From assembly GCA_001942045.1 (NCBI GenBank), contig MSTD01000016.1, positions 62,001 through 126,000 on the forward strand: a DNA stretch of 64,000 bases, read 5' to 3'. This document shows, piece by piece, positions 52,288 to 59,889 of the stretch. The DNA is from Mycolicibacterium porcinum. Lineage in GTDB: Bacteria; Actinomycetota; Actinomycetes; Mycobacteriales; Mycobacteriaceae. Within the stretch, counting starts at the first letter, position 1. Every line of letters starts with the position of its first letter. A program made the translations under genes and the position numbers. A model generated the notes under the pieces. That model was not told the DNA's origin, did not search any database, and was given only the letters and a program-made list of their open reading frames with translations.

Positions 52288-52320
52288 TTGTTGCGCGTCC
52301 GTAGCCGCGCAGCCTTAAAG

Positions 52321-52350
52321 AGGGTACAGCCTCCCCGGCAGCCGCACCAA
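52321..52350 (-). promoter_or_regulatory. Candidate promoter for tRNA-Thr/rpmG2/hadABC
   Basis: On the minus strand, TTGGTG (52350-52345), an 18-base spacer and TACCCT (52326-52321) form a SigA-like promoter about 33 bases before the tRNA-Thr gene. Confidence 0.5.
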
Positions 52351-52395
52351 ACCGCAGGTCAACGCGGCCGCCGAGGAGCTGTTTTCCCTGTTCGG

Positions 52396-53631
52396 CTAGT
52401 CCAGGAGCCAGTCGTTGGGCGCGAACAGCTCGCAGTGCACCCGCTCCGTGGCGACCCCACGGTCGCTCAACTGGGTGCGGACCGCCTCGACGAATCCGGC
52501 CCCGCCGCACAGGTAGTACGCGGCGTCGGCGGGCAGCTGGACGCCGTCGAGGTTGAGCAGTCCGGCGTGGACTCCGGGGGCGCCGCCGGTGACGCCGTCC
52601 TCGTACCAGAGGTGGAGGCTCGCGTTGGGCAGCGCGTCGATCAGCTCGCGCTGCCGCTCCCGCAGCGGGTGTCCGTTGTCGCTGCGGTCGGCATGCAGGA
52701 CGTGCACGTGGGCGTCGGGCGCCTCGGCGGCCAGGAATTCCAGGATGCCGACCATCGGGGTGATGCCGATTCCGGCCGACACCAGCACCAGCGGGCCGTC
52801 GGGCCGGCCGCCGTTGTAGAGGTCGCCGAACGGCACCGTGACGTCGAGCAGGTCGCCGACGCACAGGTTGGCCCGGATCCAGGACGACACCTCTCCCGCG
52901 GGCTGGTCCGCGACGGCGTCGACCGGCTTGACGGCGAAGGTCAGATCGGCCGATCCGGGTGCGCCGACCAGGCTGTACTGGCGTAGCTGGCGGGCACCGT
53001 CGGGCAGCGTCACGCCGACCGAGACATATTGTCCGGGAGCGAAGTTGACGGGCGCATCGGCGCGAACGGTGACCAGCACGGCGCCGGACGGGTCGTCGAC
53101 GCGGGAGATGACGCGCAGCCGCCGGAAGACGTCACCGGGTTCGACGCCGGCCCCGGCATACAGATCCCGCTCCAGCGCGATCAGCGTGTCGGCCATGATC
53201 CAGTAGACCCGGTCCCAGGCCTCGGCCACCTCGGCCGTCACCGTCTCGGCGCCCAGCACCTCGACGATCGCCGCGAACAGGTTGTCGTGCACGATCGGGT
53301 ACTGGTCGGCGGTGATGCCGAGTGAGGCGTGCTTGTGACCGATGCGCGCCAGCAGGGCCGACGGGTGCGGCAGATCGGGATTCACCAGGTGGGTGGCGAA
53401 GGTGGCGATCGAGGCGGCCAGCGCCCGTTGCTGGGCGCCCTGCGCCTGGTTGCCGCGGTTGAACAGGTTGCGCAGCAACTCGGGGTGGTTGGCAAACAGT
53501 CGCCGGTAGAACTCCGAGGTGATCTCGTCGATGTGCGCGCCGATGAGAGGCAGTGTCGCCGAGACGATTTCGGCGTGGCGCGGCTCGAGTTCGTCGCGTA
53601 CCGCAGACGGCTCGGGGCTGGTGACGGTCAT
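52396..53631 (-). CDS. hmp: Flavohaemoprotein, nitric oxide dioxygenase
   Basis: Hmp oxidises nitric oxide to nitrate with haem, FAD and NAD(P)H. The 411-residue protein starts MTVTSPEPSAVRDELEPRHA. An N-terminal globin has the proximal His at about residue 101 (RIGHKHASLGI), the FAD motif RQYSL and the NAD motif GIGITPMVGIL follow, and the C-terminal CELFAPNDWLL is intact. Its ATG overlaps the stop of the NsrR gene as ATGA, so they form an operon. Confidence 0.93.
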   Translation of the reverse strand: MTVTSPEPSAVRDELEPRHAEIVSATLPLIGAHIDEITSEFYRRLFANHPELLRNLFNRGNQAQGAQQRALAASIATFATHLVNPDLPHPSALLARIGHKHASLGITADQYPIVHDNLFAAIVEVLGAETVTAEVAEAWDRVYWIMADTLIALERDLYAGAGVEPGDVFRRLRVISRVDDPSGAVLVTVRADAPVNFAPGQYVSVGVTLPDGARQLRQYSLVGAPGSADLTFAVKPVDAVADQPAGEVSSWIRANLCVGDLLDVTVPFGDLYNGGRPDGPLVLVSAGIGITPMVGILEFLAAEAPDAHVHVLHADRSDNGHPLRERQRELIDALPNASLHLWYEDGVTGGAPGVHAGLLNLDGVQLPADAAYYLCGGAGFVEAVRTQLSDRGVATERVHCELFAPNDWLLD

Positions 53632-54077
53632 CGGAGATTCCCTTCGGTTGTGAGTTGTAAAACAATCGGCAGGCGGCTGTCTGCCGTCAGGTCTGTCACG
53701 GTGTAGCGGTCGAGTTCGCGATAGAACGCCTCTTTGGCGTCGGCCAGCACCCGGCGTAGTCGGCATGCTGCGATGAGCGGGCACGGCGATTCCCCGCCGC
53801 ATTCGATGACTTCGCGGTCACCTTCGAGTTCGCGCACCAGCCAGCCGATCGAGGCGTTGCGTCCGGCGTCGGTGAGCACCAGTCCCCCGACCCGGCCCCG
53901 CCGGGCGTGCACCATGCCGAGTTCGGAGAGCTTCGACACCGCCTTGGCCACGTGGTGCTCGGACGCGTTGGCCCCCGCGGCGATGGTGCGGGTGGTGATG
54001 CGCCGGTTCTCGGACTCACCCGAGGACAGCAGCATCAGCGTGCGCAGTCCTAGGTCGGTGAACCGGGTGAGGTGCAT
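53628..54077 (-). CDS. nsrR: Rrf2-family NO-sensing repressor (NsrR)
   Basis: The 149-residue protein begins MHLTRFTDLGLRTLMLLSSG with an Rrf2 winged helix. Three cysteines (Cys93, Cys99, Cys105) in ECGGESPCPLIAACR are the iron-sulfur ligands. NsrR represses hmp until nitric oxide destroys the cluster. Its gene overlaps hmp at the 3' end, a tidy NO response unit. The upstream sequence has an AT-rich dyad-like stretch that I could not match securely to a known operator. Confidence 0.92.
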   Translation of the reverse strand: MHLTRFTDLGLRTLMLLSSGESENRRITTRTIAAGANASEHHVAKAVSKLSELGMVHARRGRVGGLVLTDAGRNASIGWLVRELEGDREVIECGGESPCPLIAACRLRRVLADAKEAFYRELDRYTVTDLTADSRLPIVLQLTTEGNLR

Positions 54078-54212
54078 ACCGATGACGCTAGTAATTCCGC
54101 ATTTCTGATACCAGTTTTATGGCGTGTGGGGTCAAACACGCGATGACGTGCGGTTTTTAGACCTGCGGGGATACGCGGCGCAGGTGATCCGGAGCACCAA
54201 TAGTCTTGACTC

Positions 54213-54938
54213 ATGTCCGAGCCCAAGGCCCAAGACCGCTTGTACTTCCGACAGCTGCTGTCGGGCCGCGACTACGCGGCCGGCGACCCGATCGCGGCGC
54301 AGATGCGCAACTTCTCCTATCTGATCGGCGACCGCGAGACGGGCGACGCCGTGGTGGTCGACCCGGCGTACGCGGCCAACGACCTCGTCGACGTGATCGA
54401 GAACGACGGCATGCGGCTGTCCGGGGTGCTGGTCACCCATCACCACCCCGACCACGTCGGCGGCACGATGGCGGGCTTCTCCCTCAAGGGCCTTGCCGAG
54501 CTGCTGGAACGCCAGAGCGTGCCGGTTCACGTCAACACCCACGAGGCCGATTGGGTCTCGAAGGTCACCGGGATCGCGCCGAGCGAGCTGACCGGGCACG
54601 GGCACGGCGACAAGGTTTCGGTCGGCGAGCTGCAGATCGAGCTACTGCACACGCCCGGCCATACCCCGGGCAGTCAGTGCTTCCTGCTGGACGGCCGCCT
54701 GGTCGCCGGCGACACGTTGTTCCTCGACGGATGTGGGCGCACCGACTTTCCCGGCGGCAATGTCGATGACATGTTCCGCAGCCTTCAGGCGTTGGCCAAG
54801 CTGCCCGGAGATCCGACGGTCTTCCCCGGGCACTGGTACTCGGAGGAACCGAGCGCCCCGCTCGATGAAGTCAAACGCAGCAACTACGTGTATCGGGCGT
54901 CAAACCTCGACCAATGGCGCATGTTGATGGGCGGCTGA
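54213..54938 (+). CDS. MBL-fold hydrolase (glyoxalase II-like)
   Basis: The 241-residue enzyme has the metallo-beta-lactamase metal motif THHHPDHVGG (about 75-84), then HTPGHTPGS, GDTLFLDGCGRTDFPGG and FPGHWYS. It resembles hydroxyacylglutathione hydrolases/Rv0634c. In mycobacteria a mycothiol thioester may be the substrate. It starts MSEPKAQDRLYFRQ at ATG 54213 and lies after the nsrR-hmp operon. Confidence 0.88.
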   Translation: MSEPKAQDRLYFRQLLSGRDYAAGDPIAAQMRNFSYLIGDRETGDAVVVDPAYAANDLVDVIENDGMRLSGVLVTHHHPDHVGGTMAGFSLKGLAELLERQSVPVHVNTHEADWVSKVTGIAPSELTGHGHGDKVSVGELQIELLHTPGHTPGSQCFLLDGRLVAGDTLFLDGCGRTDFPGGNVDDMFRSLQALAKLPGDPTVFPGHWYSEEPSAPLDEVKRSNYVYRASNLDQWRMLMGG

Positions 54939-55178
54939 TGAATCGTTTCAGTCGCACTGACTGCGGAATCCACTGAATTAACCGCGAAGCAACGGGGCAA
55001 TTCCGCTGTACGATCTGCCATCTGCCACGGATTTCGTTGCTCAAACAGTTGCAATAGGAACAATGCGTCGTTTCGCGCGATTCGAGTAGTGCAATACTCA
55101 GGACATCCGGCCGCCGACCCGGCAAAGTACTTGTCAGCAGTTGTTGAGCAGTAGTTGACAGTCCCGCCGGGGGTCACC
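54939..55178. other. AT-richer intergenic region
   Basis: This 240-base spacer before the DUF2235-like gene has visibly lower GC than its neighbours. I see no gene, strong terminator or RNA; a promoter for the downstream gene is likely but not pinned down. Confidence 0.4.
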
Positions 55179-56168
55179 GTGAAGAACATCGTGCTGTGCT
55201 TCGACCACACAGATGAACAACCCGGACTCCGTGACGCATCGAATACCGAGATGCTGTTTCGGTTGCTGGACGGCACCGATCAGCTGACCTGGTATCACAG
55301 CGGCACGGCCATTCGGCACGGTAGACGAATCACCCCGGGCCGCCGCGGCGATGCCGCCAGCGAAGCCCGGGCGGCCATCGTCGAGGCGTACCGATTCCTC
55401 GGCGAAGCGTGGGATCCCGGGGACCGGATCTTCGTGTTCGGCGGCGGCGAGGGCGGGCACCGCGCCGGTGAGCTGGCGACCCTGCTCGGCACGGTCGGCC
55501 TGCTGCCGGCCCACTCGGCGGACGTCCTGGACTACGCACTGGCCACCTATGTCCTGCCCCGCACGCACCGCACGCCCCAGGATTGGCGGCAGATCCGGGT
55601 GTTGGCGGCGCAGCTCGTCGGCGACCACGATCCTGCCGTGCCGGTGCGGTTCGTCGGGTTGTGGAATGCGACGGCCACCCCGGGCACGAAGCAGCGGATG
55701 GGTCCGCTGCCGACCGTCGAAACGGGCCGGCATGCGGTGGCCGTCGACGGCGGACGCCGGACCATGCGGTACTGCGAGCACCTCGACGAAGTCTGGTTCC
55801 GGGGAACCCGCTGCGACGTCACCGGCGGCACGGGTGCGTGCTTGTCGCTGTCCGATATCACCCTCGACTGGATGCTGGATGGGGCCATCGCCGCGGGGCT
55901 TCAGGTGATCGACAACAGCGCCTGTCCCACCGATCTCGATGCGCTGGCCGGGACCGCGCCGACGATCGGTCGGTGCCGGGCGCCGCTGGACGCCAAGGTG
56001 CACGCGAGTGTGGAGGTGTATCTACGGTCGCACCCGCACTACTGGCGACGGCTGCCCGCGCGGATCGAATGGACCGATGCCGAGTGGCTGGCCCGCGGTG
56101 AACGCCTCGTGCGCACTCCCGTCAGCGAGACCGTGCAGCGCGACATCCTCACCGCTGTCGCGTCGTGA
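55179..56168 (+). CDS. DUF2235/Tle1-like protein with replaced catalytic residues
   Basis: The protein of about 329 residues starts at GTG 55179 (KNIVLCFDHTDEQPG) after GGGGG. It follows the DUF2235 alpha/beta-hydrolase pattern. The nucleophile elbow GFSRG aligns with GGGEG (about residues 88-92), the aspartate motif LWDT with LWNAT (about 161-165), and the histidine motif GxHxD with GTRCD (about 209-213). So Ser, Asp and His all appear replaced (Gly, Asn, Arg). It is therefore probably a non-catalytic family member. A TTG at 55155 is the alternative start. It is followed after 72 bases by a membrane-anchored protein on the same strand. Confidence 0.7.
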   Translation: MKNIVLCFDHTDEQPGLRDASNTEMLFRLLDGTDQLTWYHSGTAIRHGRRITPGRRGDAASEARAAIVEAYRFLGEAWDPGDRIFVFGGGEGGHRAGELATLLGTVGLLPAHSADVLDYALATYVLPRTHRTPQDWRQIRVLAAQLVGDHDPAVPVRFVGLWNATATPGTKQRMGPLPTVETGRHAVAVDGGRRTMRYCEHLDEVWFRGTRCDVTGGTGACLSLSDITLDWMLDGAIAAGLQVIDNSACPTDLDALAGTAPTIGRCRAPLDAKVHASVEVYLRSHPHYWRRLPARIEWTDAEWLARGERLVRTPVSETVQRDILTAVAS

Positions 56169-56240
56169 CGTGGCCGTTTTGGCCGAAGTTTGCTGAGCCG
56201 GACCGCTGCCTGCTCCGAAAGTCCGTGATATACCCACTTG

Positions 56241-57095
56241 GTGGGGATCATTGATTCGGTCACGGAGCGGGGGCGTGAGTTGGCTAGTTTCGAACCGGGT
56301 GCATGGACTGCGCTCGCGGCATGGGTGGCGATCGTCGTCGTCGTCATCGCGTTGATCTATGCGTGGCGGCAATACCTGAAGGCCAGGGACCGGCAGGCCG
56401 AACTGACCCAGCCCAATGTGTCGATGTTCATGGAGCCCAGCAGCGCCGATTGGCATCTGATCGAACTCGTGGTCCGCAATTACGGGCAACGGCCGGCCTA
56501 TGGGTTGCGGTTCGAGTTCGCGAACCCGCCCACGGTCGGCAAGTACGAAAGTTCTTATGACGACAACTTCGTCGACATCGTGCCGTTGAACCTGCCCGCC
56601 GAGATTCCGTATCTGGCGCCGTCGCAGGAGTGGCGCATCGTGTGGGATTCGGCGCTGGACCGCAAGCAGCTCGGCGAGGCCATCGCGTCCCGCTTCGACG
56701 GCGCGATCACCTACTACGACGAGCCGGGCTCCCCCGGCAAGCCCAGTGGCCGCAAGCTACGCAACACCGCTGTGCTGGACTGGGCGACGCTGCCCCCGGT
56801 GGACCGGATGGAGCTGCTCACCACTCATGACCAGGCCCGTCGGGAGAAGCAGAAGCTGGAGCTGTTGCGCGGTGTGCTGACCTATTTCCAGTACGCGGCC
56901 AAGGAGACCGACGAGCAGACCCTGCGGAACGAGATCAACCGCATCAACGCCCTGGGTGCCGAGGTCCGGTCCCGCTGGCGTGACCGCTACGAGGCCAGTC
57001 ATGACGACGATGACGACGACGATTATGACGATGACGATCCCGAGACCGATCTGATCAAGCCCGCGGCAACCTCCGGCAGGCGTCACCGGGCCTGA
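56241..57095 (+). CDS. Membrane-anchored protein with acidic tail, function unknown
   Basis: About 284 residues. One hydrophobic helix lies near residues 22-43 (WTALAAWVAIVVVVIALIYA), followed by a globular region with VVRNYGQRPAYGLRFEFANP and a helical segment (QARREKQKLELLRGVLTYFQ). The C-terminus ends with an Asp run and Arg/His-rich TSGRRHRA. I do not recognise a family. The GTG at 56241 is used; TTG 56238 is also possible and no clear ribosome site distinguishes them. It follows the DUF2235-like gene and may be functionally linked to it. Confidence 0.65.
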   Translation: MGIIDSVTERGRELASFEPGAWTALAAWVAIVVVVIALIYAWRQYLKARDRQAELTQPNVSMFMEPSSADWHLIELVVRNYGQRPAYGLRFEFANPPTVGKYESSYDDNFVDIVPLNLPAEIPYLAPSQEWRIVWDSALDRKQLGEAIASRFDGAITYYDEPGSPGKPSGRKLRNTAVLDWATLPPVDRMELLTTHDQARREKQKLELLRGVLTYFQYAAKETDEQTLRNEINRINALGAEVRSRWRDRYEASHDDDDDDDYDDDDPETDLIKPAATSGRRHRA

Positions 57096-57118
57096 GGTCA
57101 CTCGCTAGCATCGGTGCG

Positions 57119-57828
57119 ATGAGCAGCCTGGTGAGCTACGAGCTCAACGATGCCGTCGCCACGATCACGATGGATGACGGCAAAGTCAACGCACTGTCGC
57201 CTGCGATGCAGGCCGAGATCAACGCGGCGCTGGATCAGGCGGCCGCGGGCGCGGCGGCCGGCGAGGTGAAAGCCGTGGTCCTGGCCGGCAATTCGAAGGT
57301 GTTCAGCGGCGGATTCGACCTGAGCGTCTTCTCGGCGGGCGATGTGGCGGCGACGCTGGGCATGCTGCCGGCGGCTTCGAACTGGCGAAGCGGACGCTGA
57401 GCTTCCCGGTGCCGGTGATCATGGCCGCGACGGGGCATGCCATCGCGATGGGCTCGTTCCTACTGTTGTCCGGTGATCACCGGGTCGGCTCGTCGACGGC
57501 GCGGTGCCAGGCCAACGAGGTCAAGATCGGCATGACGCTGCCGATCGCGGCCATTGAGATCATGCGAATGCGCTTGACCCCGGCCACTTTCCAGCGCGCG
57601 GTCTCGATGGCCGCGGTGTTCACCGGCGACGCCTCGATCGCGGGCGGTTGGGTCGATGAGATCGTCGAACCCGACGAAGTGCTCGGCCGCGCGCAGCAGG
57701 TGGCCGCCGAGGCTGCCGCGACGTTGAACGCAGGCGCACATGTGGCCAGCAAGCTCAAGGCGCGTGCCGAGGCGCTGACCGCAATTCAGGCCGGAATCGA
57801 CGGGCTGGCAAAGGAATTCGCGGGCTAG
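57119..57828 (+). pseudogene. echA3: Frameshifted enoyl-CoA hydratase (echA3-like)
   Basis: The first part (93 residues, 57119-57400) begins MSSLVSYELNDAVATITMDD and includes VFSGGFDLSVFSAGD. The second (from about 57370 to 57828) runs GGFELAKRTLSFPVPVIMAA, then TGHAIAMGSFLLLSGDHRV. The two lie in different frames, and the switch falls at about 57367-57369, where one base appears to be missing. Joined, they form a complete crotonase-family protein of about 236 residues like EchA3. The rest looks undamaged, so the frameshift is recent or a sequencing error. It is next to recC, as Rv0632c is. Confidence 0.82.
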
Positions 57829-57896
57829 GTCCGCCTTTCGGACTGCCCGCACGCCACCTCCGTCACTGCAGCCCCAACTGCGAGGCCATCCGCTCA

Positions 57897-57951
57897 CGTT
57901 CGTAACGCCACGGCGTTTTTTGATCGTTTTTCCGCCCTGGCGTTACGAACG
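57897..57951. repeat. 55-bp palindrome (19-bp arms, 17-base loop)
   Basis: Arms CGTTCGTAACGCCACGGCG (57897-57915) and 57933-57951 pair at 18 of 19 positions, including 14 perfect outer base pairs. The loop is T-rich. The size and loop length are the same as those of the palindrome at 17433-17487. It lies between echA3 and the MarR gene. It could also serve as a terminator. Confidence 0.62.
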
Positions 57952-57987
57952 CGGACCGCTCACCGACATTCGCCGCGAGATACATCT

Positions 57988-58002
57988 ATGTGCTATGCAC
58001 AT
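57988..58002. promoter_or_regulatory. MarR operator palindrome at gene start
   Basis: ATGTGC-TAT-GCACAT is a perfect palindrome spanning the annotated start codon. It is the likely autoregulatory site of the MarR protein, and it raises doubt about the exact start. Confidence 0.55.
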
Positions 58003-58464
58003 TTGGTGCCTCGCTACAACCACCTCGACGAGCTCCTGGTGCGCATCCACACCGTTCGGCAACGCCCGGGGTGGCGGCGCCGGTTGATCGACGCGACCGG
58101 CAGCGTGCCGTCGTTGTCGACGCTGCGGGTGCTGCGGGCCGTCGAGCAGCGGGAGAAAGCCGGGCAGAGCGCGTCGGTCGGCGATGTCGCCGAGTACATG
58201 GCCGTCGAGCACTCCACCGCCAGCCGCACGGTCGCTAACGTCGTCGCGGCCGGCCTGCTGACCAAAACCCAGGACGCCGAGGATCAGCGCCGGTGCGTGC
58301 TCGCGCTCACCGAGACGGGGCGTCAGGCCCTGGCCGACGTCACCGAGCGGCGACGGGAGATGGTCGCCGAGACCGTCGCCGGCTGGGCCGAGTCCGATGT
58401 CGACAGGCTCGTGGATCTGTTGGAGCAGCTGGTCGCCGATTTCGAGCGCGGGATCAGCTCGTGA
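57988..58464 (+). CDS. MarR-family transcriptional regulator
   Basis: The 158-residue protein has a MarR winged helix (VGDVAEYMAVEHSTASRTVA, about residues 60-79, and QDAEDQRRCVLALTETGRQA as the wing). It overlaps the MFS gene (GTGA), so it likely controls that transporter. The ATG at 57988 lies inside a perfect palindrome. A start at GTG 58006 would leave the palindrome as an upstream operator. The ligand is unknown. Confidence 0.85.
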   Translation: MCYAHLVPRYNHLDELLVRIHTVRQRPGWRRRLIDATGSVPSLSTLRVLRAVEQREKAGQSASVGDVAEYMAVEHSTASRTVANVVAAGLLTKTQDAEDQRRCVLALTETGRQALADVTERRREMVAETVAGWAESDVDRLVDLLEQLVADFERGISS

Positions 58465-59705
58465 CAGCCGAGACCACTGCCCGCCCGCATCCGCGCGGCG
58501 CCCTGCGGCTGATGTTCGACCCGGTCTTCGGCGCCTTGTTCTGGGGCAAGATGTTCTCCGTCGTCGCGGTGTGGACGCACGGCATCGTGGCGGCCATCGT
58601 CATCTTCGACGCCACCGGGTCGGCGGTGATGGTGGGCATGGTCGGCGTCGCCCAGTTCCTGCCCCAGCTGCTCCTGAGCCCGACGAGCGGCAAGTGGGCC
58701 GACGTCGGCAACCCGGGCCGCCAGATCCTGTGGGGCCGGGTGTTGTGCATCATCGGCTCCGGCTCGACCGCGCTGTGGCTGGCCCTGTCCCCCGACCTGC
58801 AGGGCACCGCGGCGGCGGTTCCGGTGCTCGTCGGCTCCACCCTGGTGGGCTTCGGGTTCGTCATCGGCGGGCCGGCCATGCAGTCGATCGTGCCGAGCCT
58901 GATCCGCGACGGCGAACTGCCGACAGCCATGGCGCTCAACAGCATTCCCATGACCATCGGCCGCATTCTGGGCCCGGCGATCGGCGCGTTCCTGGCCGCC
59001 CGCCTCGGCGCGGCGCCGGGCTTCGCGATCAGCGCGGGCCTGCATCTGGTGTTCGCGATCTTCCTGCTGCTGGTCACTTTCCCGGCCCGGCCCGAGCGCA
59101 GTCCCGACGGCGACTACCGGGTCCGCGCGGCGTTGGCCTACGTGTGGCGCGACCGGCCGCTGCTGCTGGCGCTGCTCGCGGTCACCACGGTCGGGTTCGC
59201 GTCCGATCCCTCGATCACGCTCACCCCGTCGATGGCCGAAGAGCTCGGCGGCGGCGCGCATCTGGTGGGGGCACTGTCGGCGGCGTTCGGCCTCGGCGCG
59301 GCGGTCGGCATGGTGGTGCTGGCCGGGATGCGCGGCCGCCTGCCCGCGGCCCGGGTCTCGACGGTCGGGCTGTGGCTGCTCGTGGCCGGGTCCGGACTGC
59401 TGGCGCTGGGCACCGTGACGGCGGTGGCCCTGGCCGGTTTCGCGATCGCGGGGCTCGGGTTCGGCTGGGCGATGACGGGTCTGAGCACCGTCGTGCAGGA
59501 GCGGGCGCCGGAAGCGTTGCGGGGCCGGATCATGGCGTTGTGGCTCGTCGGTTTCCTCGGGTCCCGTCCGTTCGCTGCGGCACTGCTGGGCGGTGCGGCC
59601 GACGTGTTCAACGTGCGAGTGGCGTTCGTGATCGCCGGTGCCATCACACTCCTGGTCACCCTGGCTGCCCGGCCGGCGGCGTTGTCCGCCCGGCAAGCCG
59701 ACTGA
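58461..59705 (+). CDS. MFS transporter
   Basis: The 414-residue protein starts at GTG 58461, overlapping the MarR stop as GTGA. It has about twelve membrane helices. Loop features include SPTSGKWADVGNPGRQ (motif A-like between helices 2 and 3). An exporter of small molecules or drugs is likely, controlled by the upstream MarR protein. The open frame extends to 58293 only through MarR-coding DNA in another frame. Confidence 0.83.
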   Translation: MTAETTARPHPRGALRLMFDPVFGALFWGKMFSVVAVWTHGIVAAIVIFDATGSAVMVGMVGVAQFLPQLLLSPTSGKWADVGNPGRQILWGRVLCIIGSGSTALWLALSPDLQGTAAAVPVLVGSTLVGFGFVIGGPAMQSIVPSLIRDGELPTAMALNSIPMTIGRILGPAIGAFLAARLGAAPGFAISAGLHLVFAIFLLLVTFPARPERSPDGDYRVRAALAYVWRDRPLLLALLAVTTVGFASDPSITLTPSMAEELGGGAHLVGALSAAFGLGAAVGMVVLAGMRGRLPAARVSTVGLWLLVAGSGLLALGTVTAVALAGFAIAGLGFGWAMTGLSTVVQERAPEALRGRIMALWLVGFLGSRPFAAALLGGAADVFNVRVAFVIAGAITLLVTLAARPAALSARQAD

Positions 59706-59889
59706 GGCCGACCGACGCCGGCATCCCGGAAGGTGCTTCGCCACCTCCGATTTCGGGCGAGCTCTCCGGGCTCGGTGTCCGAGCTTCCGGCGAAGTCGTG
59801 TGGCGGTCGCGGGTGGGCCGTCAGTCGATTTGCTCGGGATCGTCATCCTGGGGTTCTCGGGGTCGGCCCGCGGTCTATCGTGTGTGTCG

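Noticed and set aside
52314..52399. Short plus-strand coding-like tail ending ...AAAEELFSLFG-stop that overlaps the hmp stop as CTAG
   Set aside because: It looks like the end of a protein, but only about 25 codons are open and they overlap the candidate tRNA-Thr promoter, so a gene remnant cannot be separated from chance.
54078..54125. Possible NsrR operator upstream of nsrR
   Set aside because: An AT-rich dyad-like stretch is present, but the symmetry is weak and I cannot match it to a known consensus.
57000..57048. GAC/GAT repeat as a microsatellite
   Set aside because: It is in frame and encodes the Asp run of the membrane protein, so it is better treated as part of that gene.
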